Shown here: positions 9,186-23,298 of the stretch, piece by piece | Layout of the letters: each line of letters opens with the position of its first letter | Numbering within the stretch: position 1 is the stretch's first letter | NCBI GenBank assembly: GCA_946811695.1 | Contig: OX328124.1 | Coordinates: forward strand, 56,240,603 to 56,304,602 | Length of the DNA stretch: 64,000 bases | Source of the DNA: Gonocerus acuteangulatus | Lineage: Eukaryota; Arthropoda; Insecta; Hemiptera; Coreidae | Direction of reading: 5' to 3' | Made by a program: the position numbers and the translations under genes | The notes under the pieces: generated by a model | Database searches by the model: none | Told to the model about the DNA's origin: nothing | The model's input: only the letters and a program-made list of their open reading frames with translations

Positions 9186-12008
9186 AAACTAGGATATAGC
9201 AACCTTAACCTAAGAAATGTTTCTACGAGCAGGGCCAAGTAAACTTATAAAGTACGTCAAGAAAACAAAATATATGACGAAGGCAACTTTCAAAGCCTCC
9301 ATGTGAGTATCGAACACTTCCGTTAGAACAGTAAAACCAGGCTCAGGTTGAAATATAATCTCCATAACTGTATAATTTTGTAAATGATATCCCCCCCCCC
9401 CCCCATTTCCTTAGCAAGTTTACTTTTATTAGACATGTAAATAATATGTATTCTTAGTAAACACGAACCAGATTAAATATTATCTTGCAATAATATATTT
9501 AAATTAAAATAAAACAATCTGGATTATGTGATTCAGCAATGTGTTTTAGCGCGCTTCCTCCTAATCTCCTTAGGGACAAAACTTAGACTGTCCAAGCACG
9601 AACGTTACTTAATTTGTGAATATCCAATTAAATTCTGAGGTAATGAAATAGTTTTATAAGTATTAACTTCCTTAAGTAATAATTAACACTAGTGTTTTCC
9701 AAGATGGTTTACAGTACCTGGAGTCTACGAATTACGTGAGTAAAAAAAATAACCAGGTCAGTAAGGACAGAAATGTTGCTTTCTAGAATACAGGCAGATG
9801 GGAAGATCCTAGTTCTCCCATGTCTTACGTGATCATAGCTAGATTTATGGGAAATTCCTGATGATGAGTGTAACATGTTATGTAGCTCTAGTCTTTGAAT
9901 TATTAATCTTAAAAAAAAAAGGAAAATGCAACATATAATGAATTTAAAGGATTTATTGAAATTGCAAAGAAGCAAAAATGTAGGAGTAAAAAAAAAAAAA
10001 AAATGGTTTTTCTTTAAATTTCAAGAGTCCTTTTCTTCCTTTAGGTACTCTAAAATAATAAAAAAATCTTGTACTTGAGTGTAATGGCTGTAACACATAT
10101 TATTAAAAATGGGAAGGGTTCAGCTATTATATATAGAAACATTAGCCCGGGTATAAATGGGTACAAGTCATTACTATCCCTTTAAAGTTAGGAAACAAGT
10201 AAAGAATCATCCTTTCATCTTTAAAACTTTTTTAAATCTTGTTTGATTATCAGTCAGAATTATTTAATAGAGAAAAATTAGCACTTTCCAGCATAAATAA
10301 TATCCATCTCCAACAATTAATTAATATAAAATTAACGAGACTTGGATTTGTGTATTAGAAATGATGTCTGGAATCCAACTGATTTATTCAGTTTTGATAC
10401 GGATAAGATACCTTTGGACCTTATTACTCACAAGGGGAACTATTTCAGACCTAAACAAATACTGTAGTGCAATATTTTGATGTATTGTTTACATCATTCC
10501 AATAACAAATTTTAGAATTCTGAATATAAATTTTCTCCAACTAGTTTGTAGAATCGAAACACTGTGACGCCAATGGCTGGGGTGTCGTTGCGCCGTAGAA
10601 AAAAAACGACAACAGAAAAACGGTTGAAATTTTGATAAGTGAAAGGGAACCACTCGAAAGCCTAGTTATTTTCCTACAGAAAAGAATAAAACAAAAATTT
10701 CGATGGACCCCTTTAGTCGAAAAGAACGGTTTTGAAGTTTCGAATAGTGTGAGTATAGTTTTAATGAATGCGAAATCAGGAATAAGTATTATGTGAAACC
10801 ACGCTAGGATGACGCAGTTACTACTAGACGTTTTCTTTATCTTTGTAGACAAATAAATGATTTTATGTCTCGATCAGATAAACCACAATTAAGTCAATGG
10901 AAGTTGTGTAATGAGACGTGGTGTTCAAGTATATGAAGAAATACTTTCAAAGTAAGTGGTTTTCTATTATTTGAAGAGGAATTTCCATTCTTCATTCCGA
11001 TTAAGTGTCTGTTGCCATCATTTCGAAATATATTGTGTCATAATAAAAATATGTAACTCTCAAGCGAATTTGTCTTTGTGAGTTATGGAAGGCCTATTTA
11101 ATATTGTGAACTACACCATCAAGATTCTTAATATCTATTTTTATGAGTTTGTAATAACCTTGATCTCAAATCATTTTTTATGAATAATGAATTCAGGAAA
11201 TAGGCAAATTATATATAATCGTACACCTACTTAAAGTTCAAGTATGTTTTTGTTGACAATTCTTAAGATGACCGCATGTACTCCTGAAATGCTAAGGGTG
11301 AAAATATAAATGTTGATGGGCGTTGCTGTTTATTCATATTTCTCCTTAACATTGCTAGAAAAAAAAAGATAAATAATCGTTTATTAATAATTAGGGGGTT
11401 GTCAAAAGAAAAGAGTTCACTACTAAGCACTGAATAACGATAAAACTGCGTTCTTTGTAAATTTTGTTCATAATTCCGATTACTTTTGAGAACCAGCATA
11501 GGCCGCTCTAGACGAAAATTTCTGGGGGGGGGGGCTAATTTAGTACGGGCTTATCGCCGTGCCTGGGGGTGTAGAATCAAATTCTTATAACCAGGAACCT
11601 GGAAATCATTAAGAATGTATTTGATAAACTAAGAACATACATTAATTAGAACTTATTACTATTAATTTGCCTAAACAATTGTTTTTTCTAACTTCGAAAA
11701 AGATTGTGAACTTTCATTTTGGGGGCTAAACCCCTCCAAGCCAGCAAGAAATTGAGCTTATTTTAATCTTTGATGAATGGCATGTAAATGTGTTATTTTA
11801 TTTTTTTTTTTTTTAGCTAAAATTATATTAAGAAATTTTAACAAATTACCGAAGCTTTAGTTTTTTTCGATTACTTGTAGGAGAAAATGTATGTTGAATT
11901 TCTCTTAAATGGAATCCCATTAAATCGAGAATCTACGAATTTCTCAATAGGCCATCATTGTCTCAATAATTCCTTGATGAGTCCTATCAAAGCTCCCCCG
12001 TCGGAGCA
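9186..12008. other. Intergenic, mostly unassigned
   Basis: This AT-rich region has a C run at about 9391-9404, a fragment resembling the Helitron-like 3' terminus near 9546-9575 (TTAGCGCGCTTCCTCC), and a stretch around 10,600-10,690 with a short match to the internal sequence of the H elements (AACGGTTGAAA). No gene is supported. Confidence 0.45.
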
Positions 12009-12016
12009 GCAGAGAA

Positions 12017-12280
12017 CATGGGCGTATATAGAAAATAATTTCGGGAGGGGCTGGGAAAATTTCGGGGGGGGGGCTGAGACCATTTCCGGGGTATAGAATA
12101 CTAACAATTTAGAGCTTGGAATAGTTATAGGCAACTAAAACGCTATTACACGTAAAATAAAATATTTTTTATGAACTAAGTGATCTTATTTAATTTATTT
12201 TTAAGGGTTTTACGACAAGTTTTTACCATCAAATCAAAATTTCGGGGGGCTGCAGCCTCCCACCCTTATATACGCCCATG
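12017..12280. mobile_element. hAT-type MITE, copy A
   Basis: Terminal inverted repeats CATGGGCGTATATA and TATACGCCCATG enclose 264 bp with a G-rich left and C-rich right subterminal part. It is flanked by an exact 8-bp direct repeat, GCAGAGAA, at 12,009-12,016 and 12,281-12,288. Eight-base target duplications are typical of hAT elements. There is no coding capacity. Confidence 0.9.
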
Positions 12281-12676
12281 GCAGAGAAAGGAGATGCCAG
12301 GATCAGGTAGAAAGGAGACAGTGTCCTAGAATGGAACCTGTATTACGTGTTTTCCCTCAGACCTTGACCCTCGCTTTCTTACAGTTTACTGGAAGCATCT
12401 AGCGAAGGTATTGGTTAGCTCGTTAGAAACGTGGTTTTAATTTGTCATGTTATTGTTTGAATCATGTATTGATAGTTGCTCAAAAGAAGCCAACTAAAAA
12501 AAAAAATAATAATAATAAAAAATAACGTCAAAAGAGGGACAAAGTACGTAGAGGTGGATATGGTAATCTGTAAATACAATTATAGAATCACAATGTTTAT
12601 CAATTTTAAATTAAAGTTTTGACATATATTTTAATTTTCGACACCAAGAGATTAAATTAATGTGGAGTACAATTGA
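12281..12676. other. Intergenic, nothing recognised
   Basis: Spacer between two MITEs, with short A-rich runs. No open frame of note. Confidence 0.45.
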
Positions 12677-13052
12677 TGGGCTCAGTGCCAAAGGTGACTA
12701 CCCACAATTAGAACATACTGAGAAAATTAAGGTTAAAGTTTAGAAGACTTTGGAAAAAATTGGTGTTGCTGACAGAAAAGATTTTAATTGGTCATTATTC
12801 ATTAGATACTTAAAATTCTCATGAATATACCATAATAATAAAAAGTTTATAGTTAAGGTTGGTCAAGTCTGCCTCTCATAAGATTTAGCTTTGCAGTAAG
12901 TTCCAAAACAAACTAACAGAAGTCAGTACTATTCAACGAGGTGTAAAGGCTGGTCATTTCTAGCAATTATAAAACTTAAAATTCTCTATCAGGAAAAGTG
13001 AATAACTCAAATTTGTTAAAAATGTGGGTGAGTCACCTTTGGCACTGAGCCC
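12677..13052. mobile_element. Foldback MITE with ~28-bp terminal inverted repeats
   Basis: GGGCTCAGTGCCAAAGGTGA at 12,677 is the reverse complement of TCACCTTTGGCACTGAGCCC ending near 13,052. The 320-bp interior has no coding capacity. I could not settle the target duplication: the flanks ATTGAT and TCAATT are ambiguous. A single copy is visible. Confidence 0.7.
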
Positions 13053-13409
13053 TTCAATTAATTCTTCATGTGCATTTTTGTTACAATTAATTTTTGATTT
13101 TTACTTAGTGAAAGCTCCTGAATATTTTGGATAGAAATGAATGTTTTAATATTTTTATGAAACATTGTAATGGATGCCTAAATTTCTAACTAAGACCAGA
13201 GTAGTTAAATACTTTTCCAGCATCAAGAAAATACGTATGAGACAAAATATGGACAAGAATTAGAGGAAGGCCGAAACTCTGATAGCAGAATGGTATGACT
13301 CACGATGCACGATTTGGTGTATAACCGGGGCAGCTGCTCAGGATAGAAGCGAATGGCTAAAGATGTTCCCGGTGGCCGAGACTGTAGTAAGTACTGTTTG
13401 AAACTTTTG

Positions 13410-13443
<34 letters not shown>

Positions 13444-14155
13444 ATTTCCTTGAATTTGATCGCTAGGCAATACCATATATTTTTTGGATGATTATAAATA
13501 AAAAAAAAAAAAAAAAACAATAAGACGAAAACAAAAATAAATATGCTTATGAAAACGCGTAAATCTGTTACTGGCCTTATTCGGGAGGATGGATTAGGAT
13601 TTAGGGCAACCTACGACCGAACACAATTCTTTGCATTTTTTTTTTTTTTTTTTTTGTATGATGAAACAAACCTAGGCCTTCATAGTTAACCCATCTCATC
13701 TGAAAGCTCCACTTTAGTGACAGGTGAATGCTCTGGATGACCGTTATTTGCCACCCTGCACTCTTCCTAACTCTATTAGCTGCCAAGATATTTGGAGTTA
13801 CAAGAAAGAGATCTCATATGATAGGAGTGAAGGAAGCACATTTCGCTACGACACACCTGCTGATATGATGATGTCCTCAAATATAACCATTGTTTCTTGT
13901 TTCTTTGTGCATAAGCTTAGGTTACAAAAAAGAATTTTGACGGACCCTACAGCTGAGACTTAGAATTCTTACCTTAAAGGAGAATTCAAACATGGAGGGA
14001 TAAACTTTATTCGCAATAACATAGAAAGGAAACTATAAGAGTTAGCCGACATAAACAACAATAACAATTACATATTTTTATAGAATTTATTTTAGGTAAA
14101 TAAATTAACAAAACTGTGCTTATAGAAATTATAATTCCTTCCCGACATGCCCTTA
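13053..14155. other. Spacer and 3' flank of the transporter gene
   Basis: Contains long A or T runs (13,410-13,441, 13,501-13,517, 13,638-13,655). On the minus strand an AATAAA signal at 14,086-14,091 lies about 65 bp past the transporter stop codon and could direct polyadenylation. Open frames here (13,338-13,520, 13,601-13,786, 13,724-13,963) are unsupported. Confidence 0.45.
14086..14091 (-). promoter_or_regulatory. Candidate polyadenylation signal of the transporter gene
   Basis: AATAAA on the minus strand about 65 nt downstream of the TGA stop at 14,156-14,158. Confidence 0.4.
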
Positions 14156-14670
14156 TCAAATGTTGTAAGTAACAAAGTACGTTGCGACTGTAGTATTGAC
14201 CAGGCATGACGGTACCATCTCGGCATACTCCAGCGTCTCCCTGAAGCTGAAGAATGTTGAAGTCATGGTGGCAGTGATCCCAAAGATGGGTACAAGTAGA
14301 AGGAAAAAGTTTTCGATCCAGCCCACCTCGTCACTCTCCGGGACTCCTTCCATCTTCAGCCAACTCCACGCCCTAGATATCCAAGTCTTGGACGGCTCCA
14401 CTTTGGGAGGAGTGAGTAAGAGAGGGTCATTGAAGCCTAGAGTGGATTCCTTGAACGTCCCGTACTTGACGTAGAGTCCCCGAGGAGGGGTTGCCGCCAG
14501 CATGGACCTCAGCTTTCTGTATAGTAGCGGAGGGAAGAGGAAGACCAGCTGTCCGGTGAACGCGCCACCGACTAAACCCATGAAGAGGTCGAACCTGGGG
14601 ACTGTCTCTCCGATGAATACAGCAAACATTACCAGAGCACTTCGAAACACTACTCGTCTCCAGCCGAAAT
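14156..14670 (-). CDS. Transporter exon 8 (terminal)
   Basis: Encodes the C-terminal third: DFGWRRVVFRSALVMFAVF, the glycine-rich FMGLVGGAFTGQLVFLFPPL helix, a ~70-residue hydrophilic insert rich in Pro and Lys, and two more hydrophobic segments ending ATYFVTYNI. Acceptor CTTGTTACAG. A 3.7 kb intron separates it from exon 7. Confidence 0.85.
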
Positions 14671-17600
14671 CTGTAACAAGCAAAATACAACATCCTCATT
14701 ACATGTGTTTCTACCTGAAAAGACACCCAGCTGTTTTGTGTGTCGGTTTTTGTTTCTTTATTGATCAGTTTTCTAAGTGGGAGATACTTTTAAAAAATAT
14801 GGGGGGAGGAGAAAATTGATGTGGAAGTACTTATCTGCGAATTGAAAAGCGGCCTGCCTTCTGGGATCAATCCAAAAAGGAGTATAGGGACCTAATAGAC
14901 TTCAAATGAAATAGAACTGGGAAGAGATAACAAATACATTTGCTGATGAAAATACAACAATACAATACATAATCTATCAACAACAAAAAAATAGATCTTT
15001 TATAATCTGTCACAACAACCATCCTACTGTTTCCAACCGATTTTGTGTACTGAAACAGACGTACTCATATCTCACTTCTCGAAAAGCTTGGGTTCCTTCC
15101 AAAACAGTACTGTGTGTTTTGAACTATCGGCGCGTCGACTCGGTCAAAACCGCTGTGTGTGTCTGTACCTTCAAGGATTGAACACAGTATGTTCGATTTT
15201 TGAACATAGTCCCGTTCTAGGTATGATGACATCCATGGTACAACAGGGAATTTTCTCGACGGGCCCTGAAATGCGAAAAATCCTTGCTGCAGTTGAGGCT
15301 CGAATACCCGTTTCCGCATAAGATTACAAGGCGTTAGCCTCTTGACCACAGGGAGACCCTTCTACGAATTATTTTGAACTTTATTGGCTCTCTGCGATAT
15401 CAGTAGTCCTAACTGGTTTGTCAGTTTCCTTTACCCAGTGATAACGGAAGTACATCACATAGTGTCATAAAATAAATTTCAAATGAGAACACGTGTTCAG
15501 TCATTAACGATGTCACGCCAAGTAGAGGTTCCGGCCTTCATGATAAGAAAAAGGCGCGGAAGGAGGGATGGAACAAGTAGAAAAATGGGGTAACAGATGC
15601 ACGCGGTCGGTATGTTTTAGACTGGAGAACGCCTGTTTTCAGACTCACGTATTCAGTTGTCGTTCATAGATTATAATAAGTAGAAATGGAGTATAGGACA
15701 ATGCACCAAGAGAATGAGACGAAGAGCGGAGAGATGACGAGGACTACGGGACGACCTTACTACATTCGTAAATAAAATCTATTTTTTCTTCTCAATGTCA
15801 GCCTTATAACAGTTCCCAACCATATTCTTCTATATAACTAAACCCAACTTCTAATAAAACTAAAACTTATGATTGAAATATAAAGAACAAGAGGAAGTCT
15901 AGAAACGAAGACAGTGTGTTATTTCCGTGTATAATCATCGTCCCTTTCTGTACATTAGGACCATTTTAGCTCTGAAATATTCATTGATCTTTAATAAATC
16001 AGGAATTCAATATTTTGAACAGTACAATAATTTTATAAATTTAGGTTTCTACTAAAAATAACAAGAAGTTGAAAATAATAAGAGTTTATATTCGAATCCG
16101 CATTATGTAAAATTCCCGTCAAGTTATATTATTTTGTTGTAAGTTTTTAAAATGAGAAATAGGTTTGTTACAAATGAAAACCTTTAATGGCAATTTGCAG
16201 TAAACGTCATGGAGATTCGTGAAAGCCGTCCGTCATAGTAAAAGTGCGCTAGATGACGAGAGATGATGGAGCAGAATTTGGAAGCATTGCCAATACGGAT
16301 TAAGTCCAGGAAGACAGCGAGGAGCCTAATCAGGCAGATTAGGTCTATAAAAAGACAAGGTAATCGATTCTGTTTGGACAAGGATCGTAACAGGAAGTAG
16401 AGTTAGGAAAGTCCTCTGAACGTGTTTCGCCTTACAATATCCTACATTCTTATCAGCCCCGAAAACTCTTGAACGACACGTTGCCCACTCTGATAGCCAT
16501 TCGTATCAGCTTGTGTTCATACTGAGAATATTAATTTAACGAAGTGGTGCAGGGATGAACTAGAATTGCTTAATGGTTTCGGGAAGGAGGAAGTAAAATA
16601 TTATGATGGCGCAACTTCTCCAGAGCGCATCTGTAAACATGTCTGTTAATATTTTTTTTTCTTTTAATACTTCCTGAACTCCAAACGTAACCATAATTTA
16701 AACAAACACCAGAGATTGGATAAATTTCAAACATGTAGAAAATATTTCAGCTGAATCCCATGATTCTAAATACCTAAACCGAAAATTAGATTCAAAAACT
16801 ATTTTTTTTAAGTTTCTCGAAAACGATTACAGATATCCCCTTAAAAATGTTTTCCTACGCTAGAGAATTTATAAAAAAAAAGTACCTGGAAGCCTAAAAC
16901 GAAAAGCTCTAAGCACAAAGATTTTTGTCGCGCGAATTCCGCCCATAAACCGTGTTCCGTTAGGCAGATTGAGCTGTTTAACGCACCTGACCTTTTAAAT
17001 TGGTTAAAGTATTTTTGTAACAAATATCATCAAAATTTAACCATTTATTTTCGTGTTTTATGGTATCTGAAACGTGAACTTTTCTAGACGGCACTTCCGG
17101 ATTGCGTCATTTCTTCCTAGAATATGAACGTCCTTAATACATTTTAAGTCGCAAAAAAAAAATGATCTAATAAAGGTCTATTTTTCCTCTTTTTTCATGC
17201 CTAGAAAAAAATTAAATATGTATGGATTATTTGGATAGGGAATTTTGGGAAGGTCTCTGACATGAATACTTTCGGAGTTATGAGTGAAAGAAGTAACAAA
17301 AGTGATTTTTTCGATTTTTGTTTGAAAAAAAAAAGTTCGATTTATGGTTAAAGTTCGCAAACCTCGGTTATTGGTATTAGCGTGTCCCCACTTAAAGATC
17401 AACTGCAAACAAATGCACCCTGGACTAAACATACTTACTAACCATAAAAACTGGTAATAATTTTATTCATTATCCTTAACAATGATGTGCACTACAGAAA
17501 AGGAATGTGTTTTATTATAATATAATCAGATATTATAGATCCGGGAAGAGGAAACACAAAGGGTTTTTGCACTTTAGGTTTAACATAAGTAGTAGAAGAT

Positions 17601-19395
17601 TTCGCTTTCTGCTTGCGGCTGCCCCCCTCAACACTAATTAACTAATGTGGTCGAATTGATAAAACAATCTGAAGGTGCAGACAAGTAATGCCGTCGTCTT
17701 AGATCTCATAATTCATAAAAATACTGGTTGTAGGACATGGCTAAAATTTGTGTTCGGGTGTTCTAATCCATACAATCTTTGAGTTTTTACACGAAAATTG
17801 ACATAAGGCCTTCAGAGTTAATTCTTGAACTGATGCAATCCTTAAAAATCTCCCGATATTTTATTCGATGAATATATCAATTGAAGTAAATTAAATAAAT
17901 GACCTAAAACAAAATTAATTAATTTCCATTTTCGAACTATTTTTTTATAAATTTGCCTACATGTTAATTAAAGTGTCCTCTATGCATTGGAAAAAGATAG
18001 GGCCCTTCAAGCGGTATTCATTTTCGAGATATTCTGCCTCAAAGACCCTCAATATGGGAAATAGAAGCAGGTCGAGTCCATGTTTACTTAATAAAAAAGC
18101 AAGTTTGCTTACCATTTTTCGGTAATACTAGTATATGATACATAATAGCAAACCTAATTTTGCTGACAGAAGTTATATTAGTTCAAGCGGTACTTGTTTT
18201 CGGGATATAAACATGGTATTTTTGGGGTAGATTATCTACAGATCACCACCCGTTTCTAGCCAGGATAGGACTGTCTTTTTTTTTTTTTTTTCTTTTTTTT
18301 TAATGATCCCCATGATGGAATCAAATACACAACCTTTGCGTCCTTTCCACTTTGGACCATCAGGCCTCTTAAAATAATATAATAGGCTCTGTTAAATAAG
18401 TAGCAAACCTTGAGGCATCCCTAGAGAATGCTCAGCATCTTGAAAGAATGGTGATGAGCCAATTGCCATGGAGAGACAGACCTGAATGGTTGCAAGAGAC
18501 AATGCTAAATCCAGCAATGTAGATTGTGGTAACGATTGAAGAGTATTATACTGAACACTGTCGCCTAGCAGATTGTAGCAGAGAACCATTGTTACAAGGA
18601 ACAGTCCACCACTCACTAAAACAAACAATCAAATTTTTTACAAAGATTATCATGTATATTCCAATTTAATATAAGAACCTATAAATATTATAATCGTAAC
18701 AAGCTGAGTTGATCATTGGGATTGTTAACTTCTTACCCATAAATGCCAATATTATAGCCCTTCCTACGTCATTTTTATTCTTCATATCCATTTGTACTGA
18801 TAAAATCATAGGATGAACATCAAACTGAAAAAATCAAAAATTAAATTATTAAGTTTTACTCAAATTAATAGTAAATGTTCAATCAATTGTGTCGTGTTTT
18901 GAATGGGCTAAGCAGATCCTGTGCTTCTCTGGGCCTTAGAACAAGAGTTTACAATCAATTTTCAAAGAAGATGGTTCATCTCAGTGATTTCATCAAGTCT
19001 GAGACAGGCCACAGCTCTACAGAGGAGAATATTGCAAAATCAGCCCCAACCACAATTATTTATTTAATAAATGAATTAATACTTTGTTAAGGATTTTTAT
19101 GAACCAAAATTCAAAAGTCCGACTCACAGGTACTGTGTGATTTCAGTGTGTTTTGATTCTTAAGCCTAGTGTCATTTAAAAACCTTCTCCAATGACATTT
19201 CAAAGAAGAGCAATATATATTAGGTACAACCATGGACAGGAAACTGACAGTACTCAACTCTAAGCGGAAATGACTCCCTCTACCTCCTGAAGGAAAACTA
19301 TTGTGCACATGTTTCTCGTTTGCTTTATTGAAATATTTATTTTATTGTTAAATGCAATTACAAAAATACAAACAATTAAAAACTGGAAACATTGT

Positions 19396-19430
<35 letters not shown>

Positions 19431-22400
19431 AGTCAAAGGAATGAAAACAACATTTTCAACATTTAGGCACAGTCATCAGGTCTACGGAAACGTTTTCAAA
19501 GCCATAGAGAGAAGATTCAATTTAATAATAAAAATTTAATTTAGAAACTGTAACATAGCACAGGAAATTTGACTCTAAATCAGAAGTGTGATGACATATT
19601 TATATTTAATATAATAATTTCATAATATGTTCCAGCAGTGTTTACCTGAAATGCTAACATTCCATATGCAATCCCTGCAGATTCAAATGATTGCTCAGGT
19701 ATATTGACATGACCAGAATCAACAGTGAGAATTGAGGACCATGTCAAGGCAGAGGTGAGTAAAACTATACTCACGGAAGTGATGCCAATAAGCCTGATTT
19801 GAAGGTAATTGTTAGCTAGTTTGAACTATATCATATAAACAAAAGAATGAATGATTGATATACTTCATGTCTTTCGGGCTTCCAAACCACATGATTGGGG
19901 TGATTAGTACACCCACGATAATCAACCAATAGCAATAAGAGAAGTCCGACTCATAATTTGTAAGTTTCAATCCAATCACTTGGAGGTTTTGGGCAGCTGA
20001 AAATTTTAATCATCTATTTTAAATTTTAGATCATTAAATTCATATTATTTTCTTGTAAGGGATAACATTGTGTTAAAATAACAAACCTATTATAAGATCA
20101 GGAACGCTAGCACCAAAAATTGATAGATCAAGTATCAGAGCTACATACGTGCTCATTGCTTTTCCAAAAGCCAATTCGATGAGAGCACCATATGGTCGTC
20201 TATAAGAGAGATATAATATTTAAATCCTTTAATGTATATACATTTAAATTCTAATTAAATATAGCTATTTAATCTTTAACCCTCTGTCAGGCATATTTAA
20301 TCTGTGAGATGAGGAGAATGTGTTTTGGTCTACCAAGTTTCTGTGTTTCACAACAGAGACCAGGGCTCCCAGCTATCTTCCACCATCACCTACCCCCACT
20401 TTAGATCCAATATGTTCTCTGATGCCATCAAAGACGTGAACTACTTTCAGTTTTTGGGCAAATTTATCTTAATTAAGTGTTATATTCCATTTAATATTAC
20501 TTTTTATGGAATACATACTTAATTATTGAAAATTAAAGAAGGTTTTGTCTTGAACTAATATGTCAGATGAGTTGAGCCTGAACGTGGGATTTATTTATAC
20601 TTTTTTTATTCCAGAATCTGGGGTAAATAGGAGTAATTGGCAATCTTTGAACGAATTTTGGGAGGAGGACGGGCTTTGGAGTGGAATCGTTTCATCTCTT
20701 ATGAATTTAAAGAGATTCAAATTTTTTTTTAGTTGCACTCGATTTGATGATATTAACACAAGAGAGTCTAGAAAACCTTAAGACAAATCTAACTTTTCTT
20801 CGAAATATCAAATATTCTTTAGTTTTAAGTGATAATTTAAATTCTTAATTATTGTAAATATAAATCATCATGTCTGTCTATCTAATTATAATGAATATTT
20901 AATGAAAAGGCATGACCGAATGAAAATTCCATTGTCACAAATTTATTTGTACAAAAATTTTTTATATTTATAAAACTTGTTTCAATAATAAAATAACATG
21001 TTTTAAGACATTTTTGATTAAACATGTACAACAATGTAATGGCTGTGTTTATTTGTTTGAATTTTATAGAGATCAATGAAAGCCATCCCCTAATTTAGGG
21101 GAACACATTCTTTGCTTCAAAGTAATGTAGGTCTGATTAACACATTAAAGGCAGGGATCTTGAGGAAAGTGTGCTGGGTAATGCTATGACCGTCCCTTTA
21201 AGCTACAGTTGAGATAAATCTTATTACTACGATTCCCACCTTTAAGCTAAAGTCGAGATAAATCATAGTACTAGGACTCCTGCCTTTAATGTGTTAATGT
21301 GGATTAATTTACACCAGAAACATATAATGGAATCTATGTTGAATCATGTTCAGTAAAGATCCAAAATAATAAAATTATAACCATCAGTAGACCATTATTT
21401 GGCCAAACCTGTCTATTATAAGAAAATAAATAAAGAAAGTAATGTATAATATTATTCTAAAGATAAGATAAAATATCTATCAATGTTGAAGTGTTGCATT
21501 TTTTTTTAATACAGTCCGGACAATGTCTATAATCGGACGTCTACACATAAAATTTGAATGATAGTTTAAAAGTAATAAAATAGGTTCGGGTAGTCGATTT
21601 TTTTATTAAAACCATTTTGAATAGAGTCTTCTGCTCAAATTCAGGAACATAAATATGTTTTAGCTCCACCCGACAAACCGTAATGTACTGTATAACATAC
21701 AGTCTTCTTTTTCGTACTTGGCCAGCGGACACTTTTTTGTGACTTTTTTTCAGTTTAGTCAGAGGAGTGCTGAGACATGTACTGTCAGTGAGGCTTCCTC
21801 AACTCATGTTCTGTTCTACACACCAGTCTGGCAGTATCGCTCAAAGAGTCAGTCTTGATCAATTTAGGGTGAGTTTCTCGCTCTATTCCTGTTATTATAT
21901 TGAGTTCCAATTTTGTATTTTTTTTTGTTTTATTTTATTTTTTTTTAATTTTTATCCCCTGGAGATGAGTGTTACTATTATTGATTATTTTTGTACATTA
22001 ATGTGTAAATATAGTATTTTTAATATTGTAATTTATATTGCTTTTTGTCAACTGGAGACTGAAAATGGTGCTTGACACCAAAAAAATTGTGAGCTTATGA
22101 ATTAATAAAAAGTGTTTATAAATGGAGATTTATGACCATTTTTTACTTGAGTGAAGATGAATCCCAATTAGCTAGCTAACATACATAACAATTCGATAAT
22201 TGTCGGGGTTTGTAGATGTCTTCCATTGGACAGTGCATCTCACAGCACTATGACAGAACAGCACTATATAAGAAACCTCAAGGGAATATACGCTCTCTTA
22301 TTACATCTGAACTTTCTCTTCCATTATTTATTTCCATTGAGCCAACAAAAGGGAATCTTCAGCATAAAATCCTTCCTTAAATGCAGACACACACATCAAC

Positions 22401-23233
22401 CAAGAAAATGTTCGGAGATTGTTTGAAGAAGGAAGATCTAGAAACAGAAATTACAGGTCAGAGACATGGATTTGACCGAAGGATGGAGGCTCATCAAGGT
22501 GAATCCCCAGACCAGTTCGGCAGTAGGCAGGATTCAAATATGACAGTGTACACATAGTAGACCATTATCTTGTTATTGGTGGAAAGTCAAAAAACGTTCA
22601 CTATACAATTTCACTACCTTTATTTATTTATTGAAATTTTAACGTCCATTATAATTAACTCTAGAATTCACTGCCTTTATTTCTTCCCTACATGTTTCAT
22701 ACCCTTTTGGTTCAAAATCAAAATTATGTTTACATTTTATAGCTTGATAAGCGAAAACTTTTTAATGTCCTCCTTTATCAATATTTTGAGCTGTTTAATG
22801 ATATTTAATATGTTCCCAAAGTAGTTGTTTCAAATCTTCTTTGTAGGATCTAATACAGCTGTTGCAGTTAATTTGCAAACTGCATGTTTGTTTTTTTTAT
22901 ATTGTATTTTGTTTTCTTTCATTTTAATTTATTTAGTTATAATTAGTTTTTATTTTGAAGCCGTACTTCCAAATCTTTACATACTCTCATTTTGTTTGAA
23001 ATTATTGGATTGAAATTGAAGAGAAAATGACGGCATGGTTCTGGATTCTGATCTTTTAAAAAACTTCTCATCTCTTTTCTTATTGAATTGATCGTAAATG
23101 AGATTATGTGGTGTCTCCCTTTTCTTCTACCTATCTCAATTAACATCCGTTTGAATTTCCCTTCTAAAAAAATTATTACTTTTTGATTGTTTTATTTTAG
23201 CACCCTTTATTTGTCGAGTTTTTTCATCCTATT

Positions 23234-23298
<65 letters not shown>

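Larger units (their letters stand above)
14671..18408. other. Transporter intron 7 with SINE and Helitron-like fragments
   Basis: It holds a diverged tRNA-headed SINE (15,228-15,358), a partial Helitron-like copy (about 16,630-17,115) and a family B SINE (18,230-18,370). The remainder is AT-rich with no supported gene. Confidence 0.6.

Noticed and set aside
18875..19090. 71-codon frame starting MFNQLCRVLNG
   Set aside because: Lies in a transporter intron on the opposite strand; no known domain and no splice context. It could be a relic but cannot be supported.
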